Shown in pieces: positions 26,160 to 34,910 of a stretch of DNA of 64,000 bases. Location: assembly GCF_019645875.1 (NCBI RefSeq), contig NZ_CP081000.1:4526001-4590000 (forward strand), in the 5' to 3' direction. Source of the stretch: Mycolicibacterium senegalense (GTDB lineage: Bacteria > Actinomycetota > Actinomycetes > Mycobacteriales > Mycobacteriaceae). Position 1 is the first letter of the stretch. Every line of letters starts with the position of its first letter. The translations under genes and the position numbers were made by a program. A model generated the notes under the pieces. That model worked only from the letters and a program-made list of their open reading frames with translations, searched no databases and was not told where the DNA came from.

Positions 26160-27653
26160 TCAGGCGCTCGACCCGGCCAGTTCCGCCCGGGCTGTTTCGA
26201 ACCGCAGGCTCGGGTCGGTCACCGGACCGTTGCGCAGCGTCTGGGCGTCGAGCGTGTAGTTCATGGTCATCTGCCATGGCCCGTCGACGCCCTGGCGGGG
26301 AATCTCGTCGATCGAGCGCTGCACGTAACCGGCGGCGAAGTCCAACAGTGGGCGGGTCTGACCACCGGCGAACTCCGGCCGCACGGAGTCAAAACCGTTG
26401 TCGTCCATGTGTTTGAGCAAACGGCAGAAGTGTTCGCAGAGCAGACCGACCTTGAGCGTCCACGACGAGTTGGTGTAGCCGAAGGCGAAGGCGAAGTTGG
26501 GCACACCCGATAGCATGATGCCCTTGTAGGCCACGGCTTCCGAGAGATTCACCGCCTGACCGTCGACGGTCAGCGTCATCCCTCCGAACAGCTGGATGTT
26601 GAGCCCCGTTGCGGTGACGATGATGTCGGCGTCCAATTCGCGGCCGGACTCCAGCAGGATGCCGTTCTCGGTGAAGGTCGCGATGCGGTCGGTGACCACC
26701 GAGGCGCCGCCGTCGCCGAGCGCGGTGAACAGATCGCCGTCGGGAACCGCGCACAGCCGCTGATCCCACGGGTTGTAGCGGGGGCTGAAGTGCTCGTCCA
26801 CCGGGTAACCGGCGGGCAGCTTGGCGGCGTTGATCCGCCGGATCAACGCCCGGGCCGCCCTGGGGTACTTCTGGCAGAACGTGTAGACCCCGCGCTGCTT
26901 GAGGATGTTCTTGCGCCGGGTCAGTGCGTAGCCACGCTCATCGCCGAGCAGGCGCTTGGCGGTGTTGGCGAAGGAGTCCTTGGCCGGCACCGGCATCACG
27001 TAGGTCGGTGAGCGCTGCAACATGGTGACGTGGGCGGCCGTTCCCGCCATCGCCGGCACCAGCGTGACGGCGGTGGCGCCACTACCGATCACGACGACGT
27101 TCTTCCCCGTGTAATCGAGGTCTTCCGGCCAGTGCTGGGGATGCACGATGCGCCCGGTGAACCGGTCGGCGCCCTCGAACTGCGGGGCGTAACCCTGGTC
27201 GTAGCGGTAGTACCCGCCGCCGCAGAACAGCCAGTTCGCCGATATCTGGACGAGTTCGGGGTCCGACCCGTCGGCGTCGGTCCGCTCGACGTCCACGGTC
27301 CAGGCGGCCCGGGCCGAGTCCCAGGCGGCCGCCAGCACCTTGTGGCGCAGCCGGATGTGGTGGTCGATGCCGTTCTCGGCGGCCGTCTCACGCAGATAGG
27401 CCAGGATCTTGTCCGCGGTGGCGATGGCGTGCTCGTCGCGCCACGGCTTGAACTCGTACCCGAAGGTGTGCAGGTCGGAGTCGGACCGAATTCCCGGGTA
27501 GCGGAACAGATCCCAGGTGCCGCCGGTGGCACCGCGGGCTTCCAGGACGGCGTAACTGCGACCCGGGTGTTCACGCTGGAGGTAGTAGGCAGCACCGATG
27601 CCGGAGATGCCGGCGCCGATGATGAGTACGTCGACGTGTTCGGTGTGGTTCAT
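26160..27653 (-). CDS. EthA-like flavin-containing Baeyer-Villiger monooxygenase
   Basis: 497 residues. FAD Rossmann motif GAGISG (13-18), Baeyer-Villiger fingerprint FTGRIVHPQHWP (165-176) and NADPH motif GSGATA (190-195) are all intact. Long stretches (GTWDLFRYPGIRSDSD, FNPWDQRLC-type, ADIIVTATGLN) resemble M. tuberculosis EthA closely, so it would be expected to oxidise ketones or thioamides. Whether it activates ethionamide is unknown. Divergent from a PucR-type regulator that probably controls it. Confidence 0.93.
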   Translation of the reverse strand: MNHTEHVDVLIIGAGISGIGAAYYLQREHPGRSYAVLEARGATGGTWDLFRYPGIRSDSDLHTFGYEFKPWRDEHAIATADKILAYLRETAAENGIDHHIRLRHKVLAAAWDSARAAWTVDVERTDADGSDPELVQISANWLFCGGGYYRYDQGYAPQFEGADRFTGRIVHPQHWPEDLDYTGKNVVVIGSGATAVTLVPAMAGTAAHVTMLQRSPTYVMPVPAKDSFANTAKRLLGDERGYALTRRKNILKQRGVYTFCQKYPRAARALIRRINAAKLPAGYPVDEHFSPRYNPWDQRLCAVPDGDLFTALGDGGASVVTDRIATFTENGILLESGRELDADIIVTATGLNIQLFGGMTLTVDGQAVNLSEAVAYKGIMLSGVPNFAFAFGYTNSSWTLKVGLLCEHFCRLLKHMDDNGFDSVRPEFAGGQTRPLLDFAAGYVQRSIDEIPRQGVDGPWQMTMNYTLDAQTLRNGPVTDPSLRFETARAELAGSSA

Positions 27654-27718
27654 GTCTCAATGGTGGCGGCCCACCCGTCGCCGCCCAAGGGCAGAAATGC
27701 CAAGAATGACCCATTCAA

Positions 27719-27735
27719 TGGTGCACTTTGCACCA
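27719..27735. promoter_or_regulatory. Candidate operator TGGTGCA-CTT-TGCACCA between monooxygenase and regulator
   Basis: Perfect 7-bp inverted arms with a three-base spacer in the 100-bp divergent gap. A direct repeat TCAATGGTG (27657 and 27715) flanks it. Position suggests binding by the adjacent PucR-type regulator, controlling both directions. Confidence 0.5.
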
Positions 27736-27753
27736 CCGATCTATGCTGGGCTG

Positions 27754-28983
27754 ATGGGTTGGCAGCCACCGTCACAGCGGGTGAAAGACCTGATCCGGCA
27801 GTGCGCACAGATTGTGCTCAACCCGCGCGAGGAATGGCTCGACGAGTTCGACGCCGCTGTGCTGGCCGCCAGCCGGGAGATCGCATCTGACCCCGAACTC
27901 GCCGCCGCCGTCGTCCGCAGCAACCATGCCAACCTGTATTTCTGGGGTTCGGCGAATGTGCGCGACCCAGGCGCCCCGGTGCCGCCGAACACCGGGCCGG
28001 AGCCGCTGAGCATTGCCCGAGAGCTGGTCCGCCGCGGCGTCAACGAATTTCCCCTCGACGCGTACCGGGTCGGTGAGGGGGTGGCCTGGCGCCGGCTCAT
28101 GGAGATCGCGTTCGAGCTGACGTCCGACCCCGCCGAGCTACACGAGATGCTCGATGTCTGCTCGCAGTCCATCAGCGCGTTCGTCGACGCCACACTGGCC
28201 GGGATCGCCGCGCAGATCGAGCTCGAACGCGAAGACCTGACCCGAGGCACCCACGCCGAGCGACGCGAGACCGTCGCGCTGCTGCTCGAAGGCGCCCCGA
28301 TCCCCAGGCAGCGTGCCGAAGCCCGCCTGGGCCACCCGCTGACCGGACCCCACACCGCGGCGGTGATCTGGAGCGAGGACCCCGCCGGCGACATGTCCGG
28401 GCTGGATCGCGCCGCCGAGGCTTTCGGTCAGGACTGCGGTGATCCACGGCCGCTGAGCGTGTTGGCGAGCACCGCCACCCGCTGGGTGTGGGCGGCGGGC
28501 AGCGCCGACATCGAGCACGGGTTCCCGGCCCTGGCCCGCGCCGCAGCAGAGCTGGACGCCGTCCGCATCGCCGTCGGGCCGGTCGCCGAGGGTCTGGATG
28601 GCTTCCGGCGCAGCCATTTCGACGCGATCACCACTCAGCAGATGATGGCCCGGCTGCATTCCACGCAACAGATCGCGCAATTCGGCGACGTCGAACTCGT
28701 CGCACTCATCACCGCCGAACCCGATCGGGCCGCCGAGTTCGTCAGCCACAACCTCGGCGCGCTCGAGACCGCTGACGCCGAATTACGGGAAACCGTACGG
28801 ATATTCGTCACGGAACAGTGCAACGCTTCCCGGGCCGCGGCACGGCTGTACCTGCACCGCAATACGCTGCTGCGCCGGCTGGCCCGCGCAGAGGAACTGC
28901 TGCCCCGCCCGTTGACCGAGAACAGTGTCGCGGTTGCCGTCGCGCTGGACGTGCTGCGGTGGCGCGGCACCGCGACAGGCTGA
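27754..28983 (+). CDS. PucR/CdaR-family transcriptional regulator
   Basis: About 409 residues from the ATG at 27754. The N-terminal two thirds are helical without a recognisable enzyme domain; the C-terminus holds the PucR-type helix-turn-helix RETVRIFVTEQCNASRAAARL followed by HRNTLLRRLARAEELLPRPL. In-frame upstream ATGs (27706 and 27718) are possible starts but would run into the operator-like repeat. Divergent orientation points to control of the monooxygenase. Confidence 0.87.
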   Translation: MGWQPPSQRVKDLIRQCAQIVLNPREEWLDEFDAAVLAASREIASDPELAAAVVRSNHANLYFWGSANVRDPGAPVPPNTGPEPLSIARELVRRGVNEFPLDAYRVGEGVAWRRLMEIAFELTSDPAELHEMLDVCSQSISAFVDATLAGIAAQIELEREDLTRGTHAERRETVALLLEGAPIPRQRAEARLGHPLTGPHTAAVIWSEDPAGDMSGLDRAAEAFGQDCGDPRPLSVLASTATRWVWAAGSADIEHGFPALARAAAELDAVRIAVGPVAEGLDGFRRSHFDAITTQQMMARLHSTQQIAQFGDVELVALITAEPDRAAEFVSHNLGALETADAELRETVRIFVTEQCNASRAAARLYLHRNTLLRRLARAEELLPRPLTENSVAVAVALDVLRWRGTATG

Positions 28984-28990
28984 GAGCCGA

Positions 28991-29356
28991 TCAATCGAAG
29001 GCCGCGTCCAGATAGCGGAGTGCATCACTCTTGCCGATACCGAGCGCGCGGGCGGCCTCGGCGAACGAGTGCGCAGCCGCGGCCATCGCCGCATCGGCCG
29101 GATCCGCCCGCGCTACGAACGTCCCGTACCGCCCGCGGGTCTCCAACACACCCGCCGACTCCAGCTCGCGATATGCCCTGGCCACGGTGTTGACCGCCAG
29201 GCCGACCTGGCCCGCCAACTCCCGCACCGTCGGCAGCCGGGTACCCGGAGCCAGCCGGCCCTGCCTTATTCCGTCGATAATCTGGATCCTGAGCTGATCG
29301 AACAGCGGTTTGTCCGCGCTCGGATCCACCCGAACCCAATCCCCCAACTGACCCAC
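28991..29356 (-). CDS. GntR-family regulator, YtrA-like short form (Rv1152-like)
   Basis: 121 residues: a winged helix-turn-helix (ADKPLFDQLRIQIIDGI, RLPTVRELAGQVGLAVNTVA, GVLETRGRYGTFV) with only a short helical tail, as in YtrA-type GntR proteins lacking a ligand domain. GTG start at 29356; the length equals that remembered for Rv1152. It is separated by only 36 bases from the divergent sirtuin gene, whose promoter it may control together with its own. Confidence 0.9.
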   Translation of the reverse strand: MGQLGDWVRVDPSADKPLFDQLRIQIIDGIRQGRLAPGTRLPTVRELAGQVGLAVNTVARAYRELESAGVLETRGRYGTFVARADPADAAMAAAAHSFAEAARALGIGKSDALRYLDAAFD

Positions 29357-29392
29357 GTGCTCAGTATCACTCAAACCGACTACGTTGGTGAT

Positions 29393-30118
29393 GTGCAAGT
29401 GACTGTCCTGTCGGGTGCCGGGATCTCGGCCGAAAGCGGTGTGCCGACGTTCCGTGACGTCGAGACGGGGCTGTGGGCACAGGTGGACCCATACGAAATT
29501 TCCAGCGTCGAAGGCTGGCAGCAACGTCCGGAAAAGGTCTGGGCCTGGTACCTGTGGCGCCACTACATGATGGCCCACGTGCAGCCCAACGACGGGCATC
29601 GGGCCGTGGCCGCCTGGCAGGACTTCGCCGACGTCCACGTCATCACCCAGAACGTCGACAACCTGCACGAGCGCGCCGGCAGCACCAACGTGTACCACCT
29701 GCACGGAAACTTGTTCGAGTTCCGTTGCGACGCTTGCGGTTCGAGGTTCGAGGGCGATCTTCCCCCGATGCCCGAACCCGTCGAGACGATCGAACCCCCC
29801 GTGTGCCCGTGCGGCGGTCTGATCCGGCCCAGTGTCGTGTGGTTCGGTGAACCCTTGCCCGACGACGCCTGGCAACGGTCGGTCAAAGCGGTCGCCGATG
29901 CCGACGTGGTGATCGTGGTGGGCACCAGCTCGGTGGTGTATCCCGCGGCAGGGCTGGCCGAAGCCGCCGTGGCCGCGGGCACCGTAGTGGTGGAGGTCAA
30001 CCCCGAGCGCACGCCGCTGTCCGACAGCGCGACGATCTCGCTGCGCGAGACCGCCGGCGCCTCCCTGCCGAACCTCCTGGAGCGGCTGCCCACACTGCTC
30101 GGTTCTAGGCAGGCCTGA
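29393..30118 (+). CDS. cobB: Sir2-type NAD-dependent protein deacylase (CobB-like)
   Basis: 241 residues. NAD pocket GAGISAESGVPTFRD, catalytic H104 (YHLHG) after TQNVDN, and zinc cysteines C112/C115 and C138/C140. Y53 and R56 form the YxxR pair that lets SIRT5/CobB-class enzymes take succinyl and malonyl groups as well as acetyl, so deacetylase plus desuccinylase activity is expected, as reported for Rv1151c. GTG at 29393 chosen because it places VTVLSGAG as in relatives. The 3' end overlaps the convergent methyltransferase gene by 14 bases. Confidence 0.92.
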   Translation: MQVTVLSGAGISAESGVPTFRDVETGLWAQVDPYEISSVEGWQQRPEKVWAWYLWRHYMMAHVQPNDGHRAVAAWQDFADVHVITQNVDNLHERAGSTNVYHLHGNLFEFRCDACGSRFEGDLPPMPEPVETIEPPVCPCGGLIRPSVVWFGEPLPDDAWQRSVKAVADADVVIVVGTSSVVYPAAGLAEAAVAAGTVVVEVNPERTPLSDSATISLRETAGASLPNLLERLPTLLGSRQA

Positions 30119-30740
30119 CCGCGCGACCGATGGCGAACTCGGTCACCGGCAGCGGCACCCAGGCCGGCATCGCCAGCTCACGGTGCGCAGAGGCGACCTC
30201 GAACCCGCTGCCCGCGATCGCCTGCTCGGTGTGCCGATGGGTATGGCAGTTGCCGAACAGCCGCGGCCACACCGTGGCATCGGCCACGCGCTGCATCCCG
30301 CCCCGCCAGCCGCGGCCGGCCACATGCTCGAGATACCGCAGTTCACCACCCGGCCGGAGCAGCGAGAACAACTGCTGCAGAACAGCATCCGGCTGCTCGA
30401 TGGAGCACAGCACCAGCGAGCAGACCACCGCGTCGAACGGTTCGGTGCTGTCGAACTGTTCGGCAGTGTCACTGGTCACCGTCACCGGCACCGGGGCTTC
30501 GGCCGCGGCGGTATGGGCCACCTGCGCAAGGTGACGCTCGGGTTCGATGGCGACCACCTCGGTCACCGTCGAGGGATAGAAGGTGAAGTTGGTCCCGGTG
30601 CCCGCGCCGATCTCCAGGACCCGGCCGCTGAGCCCGGCGAGGTTCTCACTGCGCAGCCGCCGCAGGGCCTTCGGCTCCGAACTCGACAACGTCTTCCACA
30701 CTCGGGCGAAAAACGGATTGTCGACGGTCTTGTCGGTCAC
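30105..30740 (-). CDS. Class I SAM methyltransferase (Rv1147-like)
   Basis: 211 residues with SAM motif VLEIGAGTGTNFTFYP, acidic IEPERHL and post-motif LLRPGGELRYLEHV: a Methyltransf_11 enzyme of the phosphatidylethanolamine/thiol methyltransferase-like group. The conserved FGNCHTHRHTEQ resembles the C-terminal region of METTL7-type enzymes. Substrate unknown. The GTG start overlaps the tetR stop (GTGA), making it the last gene of the mmpL-tetR-methyltransferase operon; a lipid or hydrophobic thiol acceptor would fit that context. Confidence 0.87.
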   Translation of the reverse strand: MTDKTVDNPFFARVWKTLSSSEPKALRRLRSENLAGLSGRVLEIGAGTGTNFTFYPSTVTEVVAIEPERHLAQVAHTAAAEAPVPVTVTSDTAEQFDSTEPFDAVVCSLVLCSIEQPDAVLQQLFSLLRPGGELRYLEHVAGRGWRGGMQRVADATVWPRLFGNCHTHRHTEQAIAGSGFEVASAHRELAMPAWVPLPVTEFAIGRAVRPA

Positions 30741-31441
30741 GCTTGTCCTCCATCCGCGTACTCGCCGGCGAATCCCTTCAACCGAGCGATGGTTTCGTCG
30801 GGCTCCAGATCTGTTCCGATGATTCCCGAGACGATCTGGCCCGTACACACCGCCCGCAGCACACGGTCGGTGAACTTCTCGACATCTCCCCACGGCAGAT
30901 ACGGTTTGGAGATCAGAATGGCGGCCACGCCGTGCGCGGCGGTCCACAGTTCCAGCGCCAACATCGTGGCGTCGCCGGACGGGTACACCCCCTCGGCGAT
31001 CAGCGTTTCCATCGCCGCGCGCATGTGCTGAAACGCCGAGCTGTTGAGGGTCACGTCGACGTCGCTGCCGGGTCTGCCCTCGCCCATCGTCGCCAGCCGG
31101 TACAACTCCGGCGTGCGCCTGGCGAAGCTCACATAAGCGTGGCCCTGGGCCCGCAACACCTCGATGGTCGAGGAATGGTCTGCGGCCGCGCGCTGCATCT
31201 CCTCGTCGAGCTTTTCGAAGTAGCGCGAGCACACGGCGTCCAGCAGCGCGTCCTTGTCGGCGAAATGCAGGTAGATCGACGGCGGGGTGACCCCGACCCG
31301 CTGAGCCACCGACCGGATCGACACCGCTTTGGCGTGGCCGGTCTCCAGCAGCAGATCGGTTGTGGCATCGAGGATCTGATCGCGAAGCAGCTCACCGGAA
31401 CCCCGCGGCGCGCGGCGTCGTTTGCGAGGTTGAATCACCAC
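30737..31441 (-). CDS. TetR-family regulator within the mmpL operon
   Basis: 234 residues: Arg-rich N-terminus, helix-turn-helix at about 20-65 (SIRSVAQRVGVTPPSIYLHF) and a TetR_C_33-like ligand domain. Located between mmpL and the methyltransferase on the same strand with one base to mmpL and a four-base overlap downstream, so it is probably autoregulated with its operon. A GTTAAGTTAAC palindrome 30 bases before the mmpL start is a candidate operator. I do not recall a regulator here in M. tuberculosis. Confidence 0.88.
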   Translation of the reverse strand: MVIQPRKRRRAPRGSGELLRDQILDATTDLLLETGHAKAVSIRSVAQRVGVTPPSIYLHFADKDALLDAVCSRYFEKLDEEMQRAAADHSSTIEVLRAQGHAYVSFARRTPELYRLATMGEGRPGSDVDVTLNSSAFQHMRAAMETLIAEGVYPSGDATMLALELWTAAHGVAAILISKPYLPWGDVEKFTDRVLRAVCTGQIVSGIIGTDLEPDETIARLKGFAGEYADGGQA

Positions 31442-31442
31442 G

Positions 31443-33794
31443 CTAGCCGTCCGTCACTCCGGCACCGGCGCATTCCCGCTTGTCGCCCGGTGGAATGTCG
31501 CCGGGCCCGCGAGGATCCCGTGCGGCCGGGCCTGACTCACTGATGCCGAATCGCTTGTGCAGACGGGCCAGCGGTGCCGGCGCCCACCAGTTCCACTGCC
31601 CCATCAGATGCATGAATGCCGGCACCAGCAGCATGCGCACCAACGTGGCGTCGACCAGCACCGCGATGGTCAAACCGAGGCCGAACATCCGCATGAAGGC
31701 CACCTGCGCGGCGATCAGCGCCGCGAACGAGATCGACATCAGCAGCGCGGCCGCTGTCACCACCCGGCCGGTGCGGGCCAGGCCGAGCGCCACACTCTCG
31801 TCATTGCGGACGCGAGGAGCAAGATCGCCGGAGCGGACGCGAGGAGCAAGATCGGTACCGTCGTCGCGGGTCCGGCCGGATTCGAGCCAGTACTCGCGAA
31901 TTCGCGACACCAGGAACACCTCGTAGTCCATCGACAACCCGAAGGCGATGCAGAACAACAACACCGGCAGGTTCGCCACCAAGGTGCCCGTCGACGTGGT
32001 GCCCAGCGCACCGAGGTGGCCGTCCTGAAATATCCACACCAGCGCACCGAACGCCGCCGAGAGCGACAACACGTTGAGCACCAACGCTTTCAGCGGAAGT
32101 ATCACGCTGCCGGTGAGCAGGAACAGCAGCACGAACGTGATCGCGGCGATGATGCCGAGCACCATCGGTAGCCGTGAGGTGATCGCCTGTGAGCTGTCCC
32201 GGTTGACCTGGGCGATGCCGGTGAACTTCGTCTCGGTAGGCGCGGGCACCCCGTGCAGTGCGTCGAGTTGCGCCTCGGAGGCGTCGCTGAACAACGGCAC
32301 ATTGCTGCCGATCGTCAGATATGCGCTGCCGTCGGCGATTCCGGTCCCCGACGTCGGCGGGCCGACCCGGCGCCCGTCGACGAACGTGCCGCCGGGCGCG
32401 GACACCGAGGCCCCGTCCGCGGCTCGCGACAGCTCACCGGCGTAGCGGTCGATTTCCGCGGGCGGCAGCCCGGCCACGTCCGGTAGCACCACCGTGACCG
32501 CGGTCGAGGAGTCGACGGCGAAATCCGTGCGCAGCTCGTCGCCGAGTTGGCGGGCCGATGCCGACGACGGCAGCACGCGGTCGTCGGGGAAACCCCACTT
32601 GATCCCCAGGAACGGCGCGCCCAGCACCAACAGCAGCGCGATCACCGCGAGTCCGACCGGGAGCGCGCGCCGCATCACCCGCTTGGTCATGCGGTACCAG
32701 AAGGTCTGCTCGACAGGCTTGTTCACCGGGTCGGGCCGTCCCAGGATTCGGCGGATGAACCGGCGAACGTCATAGGCGTCCAGGCGGTCACCGAGCAACG
32801 CAATGGCGGCGGGGGCCACCACGATGGCCGCGAACGCCGCCAGCGCCACCACCGCGATGCCCGCGTAGGCGAACGACTTGAGGAAGTACATCGGGAACAG
32901 CACCATCGCGACCATCGACAGCGCCACCGTCATCGCCGAGAACAGCACGGTGCGTCCGGCGGTGACCATGGTGCGCACCAGGGCCCGGTCCGGGTCGACG
33001 CCGTCGGCCAATTCGTCGCGGTAACGGCTGACGATCAACAGGGTGTAATCGATGGCCAGCGCCAGCCCCATCGCGACCGTGAGGTTGAGCGCGAAGATCG
33101 AGACGTCGGTGACCATCGTGAACCCGCGCAGCACCGCCAGCGAACCCAGAATCGCGAAGCCGCCGACCGCGAGCGGCAATGCTGCGGCCAGCAGTCCGCC
33201 GAACACCCAGACCAATACGACGAAGCTCAGCGGAATCGCGATGGATTCCATCATCAAGAGGTCTTTTTCGCTCTGCCCGTTGATCTGGACGTAGGTCATC
33301 GCCTCACCGCCGGCCCGCACGGTGACGCCATCGCGATCGTGCACGAGTTGATCGGTGAGTTCCTTGGCGTGCTTCTGCGCGCCGCTCTCCCCGCCGTTGA
33401 TCCCGGCCAGGATGAGGCCCGTCTTGCCGTCCTTGCTGATCAGCGTGGCCGCCGGCGGCGGGGGCACGGTCCAGGTCGAGCTGACCTCGGTCACGTACGG
33501 CGACGCCTTGAGCCGGCCGGCGATGTCGGTGCCCACCGCCCGGGCCGCAGGACCGTCAGCCCCGGCGCCGTCATCGGTCACGCTGATCACCAATTGCATG
33601 TCGCCGCGGGCGAACTTGTCCGACAGCAGCTGGGTGGCCTGCGCGGATTCCGACGTCGGGTCCTGGAAGCCGCCGGCCGACAAACTATTGGCCACCGGAA
33701 TGCCGAAGATGCCTGCGGCGACCATCACCAACGCGGCCACGAGGAGCACCCGTCGCGGTGCGGCGATGGCCAGATGTGCGATGCGGTGGAGCAA
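31443..33794 (-). CDS. mmpL13: MmpL13-type RND lipid transporter, intact
   Basis: 783-residue MmpL/RND protein with two blocks of membrane helices (about 15-35 plus 190-345, and 375-395 plus 555-715) and two periplasmic domains. The signature VAMGLALAIDYTLLIVSRYR and its repeat IAFGLSMDYEVFLVSRIREY carry the Asp-Tyr proton-relay pairs. By position it matches mmpL13, which is split into two genes in M. tuberculosis H37Rv, but here the frame is unbroken. TTG start at 33794 with AAGGA seven bases upstream. A 9-residue tandem duplication (DLAPRVR twice) sits in the loop after helix 9-10. Cargo unknown. Confidence 0.9.
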   Translation of the reverse strand: MLHRIAHLAIAAPRRVLLVAALVMVAAGIFGIPVANSLSAGGFQDPTSESAQATQLLSDKFARGDMQLVISVTDDGAGADGPAARAVGTDIAGRLKASPYVTEVSSTWTVPPPPAATLISKDGKTGLILAGINGGESGAQKHAKELTDQLVHDRDGVTVRAGGEAMTYVQINGQSEKDLLMMESIAIPLSFVVLVWVFGGLLAAALPLAVGGFAILGSLAVLRGFTMVTDVSIFALNLTVAMGLALAIDYTLLIVSRYRDELADGVDPDRALVRTMVTAGRTVLFSAMTVALSMVAMVLFPMYFLKSFAYAGIAVVALAAFAAIVVAPAAIALLGDRLDAYDVRRFIRRILGRPDPVNKPVEQTFWYRMTKRVMRRALPVGLAVIALLLVLGAPFLGIKWGFPDDRVLPSSASARQLGDELRTDFAVDSSTAVTVVLPDVAGLPPAEIDRYAGELSRAADGASVSAPGGTFVDGRRVGPPTSGTGIADGSAYLTIGSNVPLFSDASEAQLDALHGVPAPTETKFTGIAQVNRDSSQAITSRLPMVLGIIAAITFVLLFLLTGSVILPLKALVLNVLSLSAAFGALVWIFQDGHLGALGTTSTGTLVANLPVLLFCIAFGLSMDYEVFLVSRIREYWLESGRTRDDGTDLAPRVRSGDLAPRVRNDESVALGLARTGRVVTAAALLMSISFAALIAAQVAFMRMFGLGLTIAVLVDATLVRMLLVPAFMHLMGQWNWWAPAPLARLHKRFGISESGPAARDPRGPGDIPPGDKRECAGAGVTDG
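31806..31854. repeat. 22-bp tandem direct repeat inside mmpL13
   Basis: GCGGACGCGAGGAGCAAGAT-CG occurs at 31806-31827 and 31833-31854, a 27-bp period that keeps the frame and duplicates nine residues including DLAPRVR in a cytoplasmic loop. Confidence 0.85.
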
Positions 33795-33823
33795 TGCGCG
33801 TCCTTCCCCCGAAGAATATCGCC

Positions 33824-33834
33824 GTTAAGTTAAC
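33824..33834. promoter_or_regulatory. Candidate TetR operator GTTAAGTTAAC before mmpL13
   Basis: Odd-centred perfect palindrome (GTTAA-G-TTAAC) 30 bases upstream of the mmpL13 start codon, flanked by partial symmetry CCG/AGCGG. Candidate site for the TetR encoded in the operon. Confidence 0.45.
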
Positions 33835-33952
33835 AGCGGTAAGTTTCCGGCGTCAACGTCGACCTCGCTCTGGATACGGACGGCGGCACCGAACAGTTCA
33901 CCCGATGGGCGCGCTGCGATGAATTCGGACGTTTCGCTACGTCTAATTGGGC

Positions 33953-34489
33953 ATGGCCAACACCACCGTCGCCGAAACCGCGACCACACACATGACCGAT
34001 ACCGGGTTACTGATTCTGCGCATCGCCATCGGCGCAACCATGCTGCAAGCCGGCCTGATCAAGGCTTTCGACTTCGGCACCGCCGTCGGATTCATGGAGT
34101 CCAGCGGCTGGCGGTTGCCGGCATTCGGGGCCTTCATGGTCACCACGGCCGAGACGCTGGGCGGCATCGGCCTGCTGCTGGGCATCCTGACGCCGCTGGC
34201 GGCCTGCGCGGTGATCGGTGCGATGGTCGACGCCTGGGCGGTGAACGTGTCAGCCGACGCCTTCTGGTCGCAACCGTTCAACGTGCCCTTTCTGGCCGCA
34301 TTCGCCGCCGCGGCGCTGCTGTTCACCGGGGCCGGCGCGTACTCGGTCGATCACCGGGTGTTCGGCCGCTCCCGGGTGCCCGCACGCTCATCCGTGGTTC
34401 TCGTGGTGATCGGCGTCGCCGTCGCCGTGGTGACCTGGATCGCGCTCAACGGGACCAACCCCATTCACGTGACAAAACCCGCTGCTTGA
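33953..34489 (+). CDS. DoxX-family membrane protein
   Basis: 178 residues with four membrane helices. LLILRIAIGATMLQAGLIKA and TTAETLGGIGLLLGILTPLAA are the DoxX/DoxD core. Role unknown; some mycobacterial DoxX proteins take part in thiol-oxidative-stress complexes. The ATG at 33953 is preferred; a TTG six bases upstream is also in frame. It is alone, diverging from mmpL13. A second DoxX protein is encoded at 50822. Confidence 0.88.
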   Translation: MANTTVAETATTHMTDTGLLILRIAIGATMLQAGLIKAFDFGTAVGFMESSGWRLPAFGAFMVTTAETLGGIGLLLGILTPLAACAVIGAMVDAWAVNVSADAFWSQPFNVPFLAAFAAAALLFTGAGAYSVDHRVFGRSRVPARSSVVLVVIGVAVAVVTWIALNGTNPIHVTKPAA

Positions 34490-34674
34490 GACCCCCAGCG
34501 CGCAGGACCTCGCCGATTTCCACACCACGGCTGCGCCCAGCGTGGCGAGCGGCCCTGCGGTCGAAACCGGCCGCACGCCGCGCAACCACTAGGCACCGGC
34601 CGGGCTACTCGCCAGAAACCTACCCAAAAGTAGGATTGCCACCATTTTCCGAACCGTGACTCAAAGATTCCTTA

Positions 34675-34830
34675 ATGGTGATCCATACGCTCAGTGTCAT
34701 GTGGATCGACGACACCAGTGCCGATGTCATCAAGGTTGACTTCGAGGCTCTCTACCACGGCGATGTCCTCGTCGAGGGTGAAACCTCCGAGCAGTTTGAC
34801 GACTTCCAAGAACTGCCCACCGCAGTATGA
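34675..34830 (+). CDS. Small acidic hypothetical protein
   Basis: 51 codons, MVIHTLSVMWIDDTSADVIK..., ending DFQELPTAV; strongly acidic, no membrane segment or known motif. I do not recognise it. Support is indirect: a perfect rho-independent-type hairpin starts two bases after its stop, a TANNNT candidate (TAGGAT, about 34632) lies upstream in an otherwise empty 185-bp gap, and codon use is GC-rich at third positions. An alternative start is the ATG at 34699 (MWIDDTSADV). Confidence 0.55.
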   Translation: MVIHTLSVMWIDDTSADVIKVDFEALYHGDVLVEGETSEQFDDFQELPTAV

Positions 34831-34832
34831 GA

Positions 34833-34858
34833 AAACGCGCGCCTCGCGGCGCGCGTTT
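34833..34858. terminator. Hairpin terminator AAACGCGCGCC-TCGC-GGCGCGCGTTT
   Basis: Perfect 11-bp stem with a four-base loop directly after the small ORF. Ends in T on both strands, so it can work in both directions, including for the minus-strand gene whose stop is at 34911. Confidence 0.82.
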
Positions 34859-34910
34859 CCCATCTTGAGTTTGCCGTAGCTAGCCCCTCCCGGGGGCCAC
34901 AGTCCTCGTC

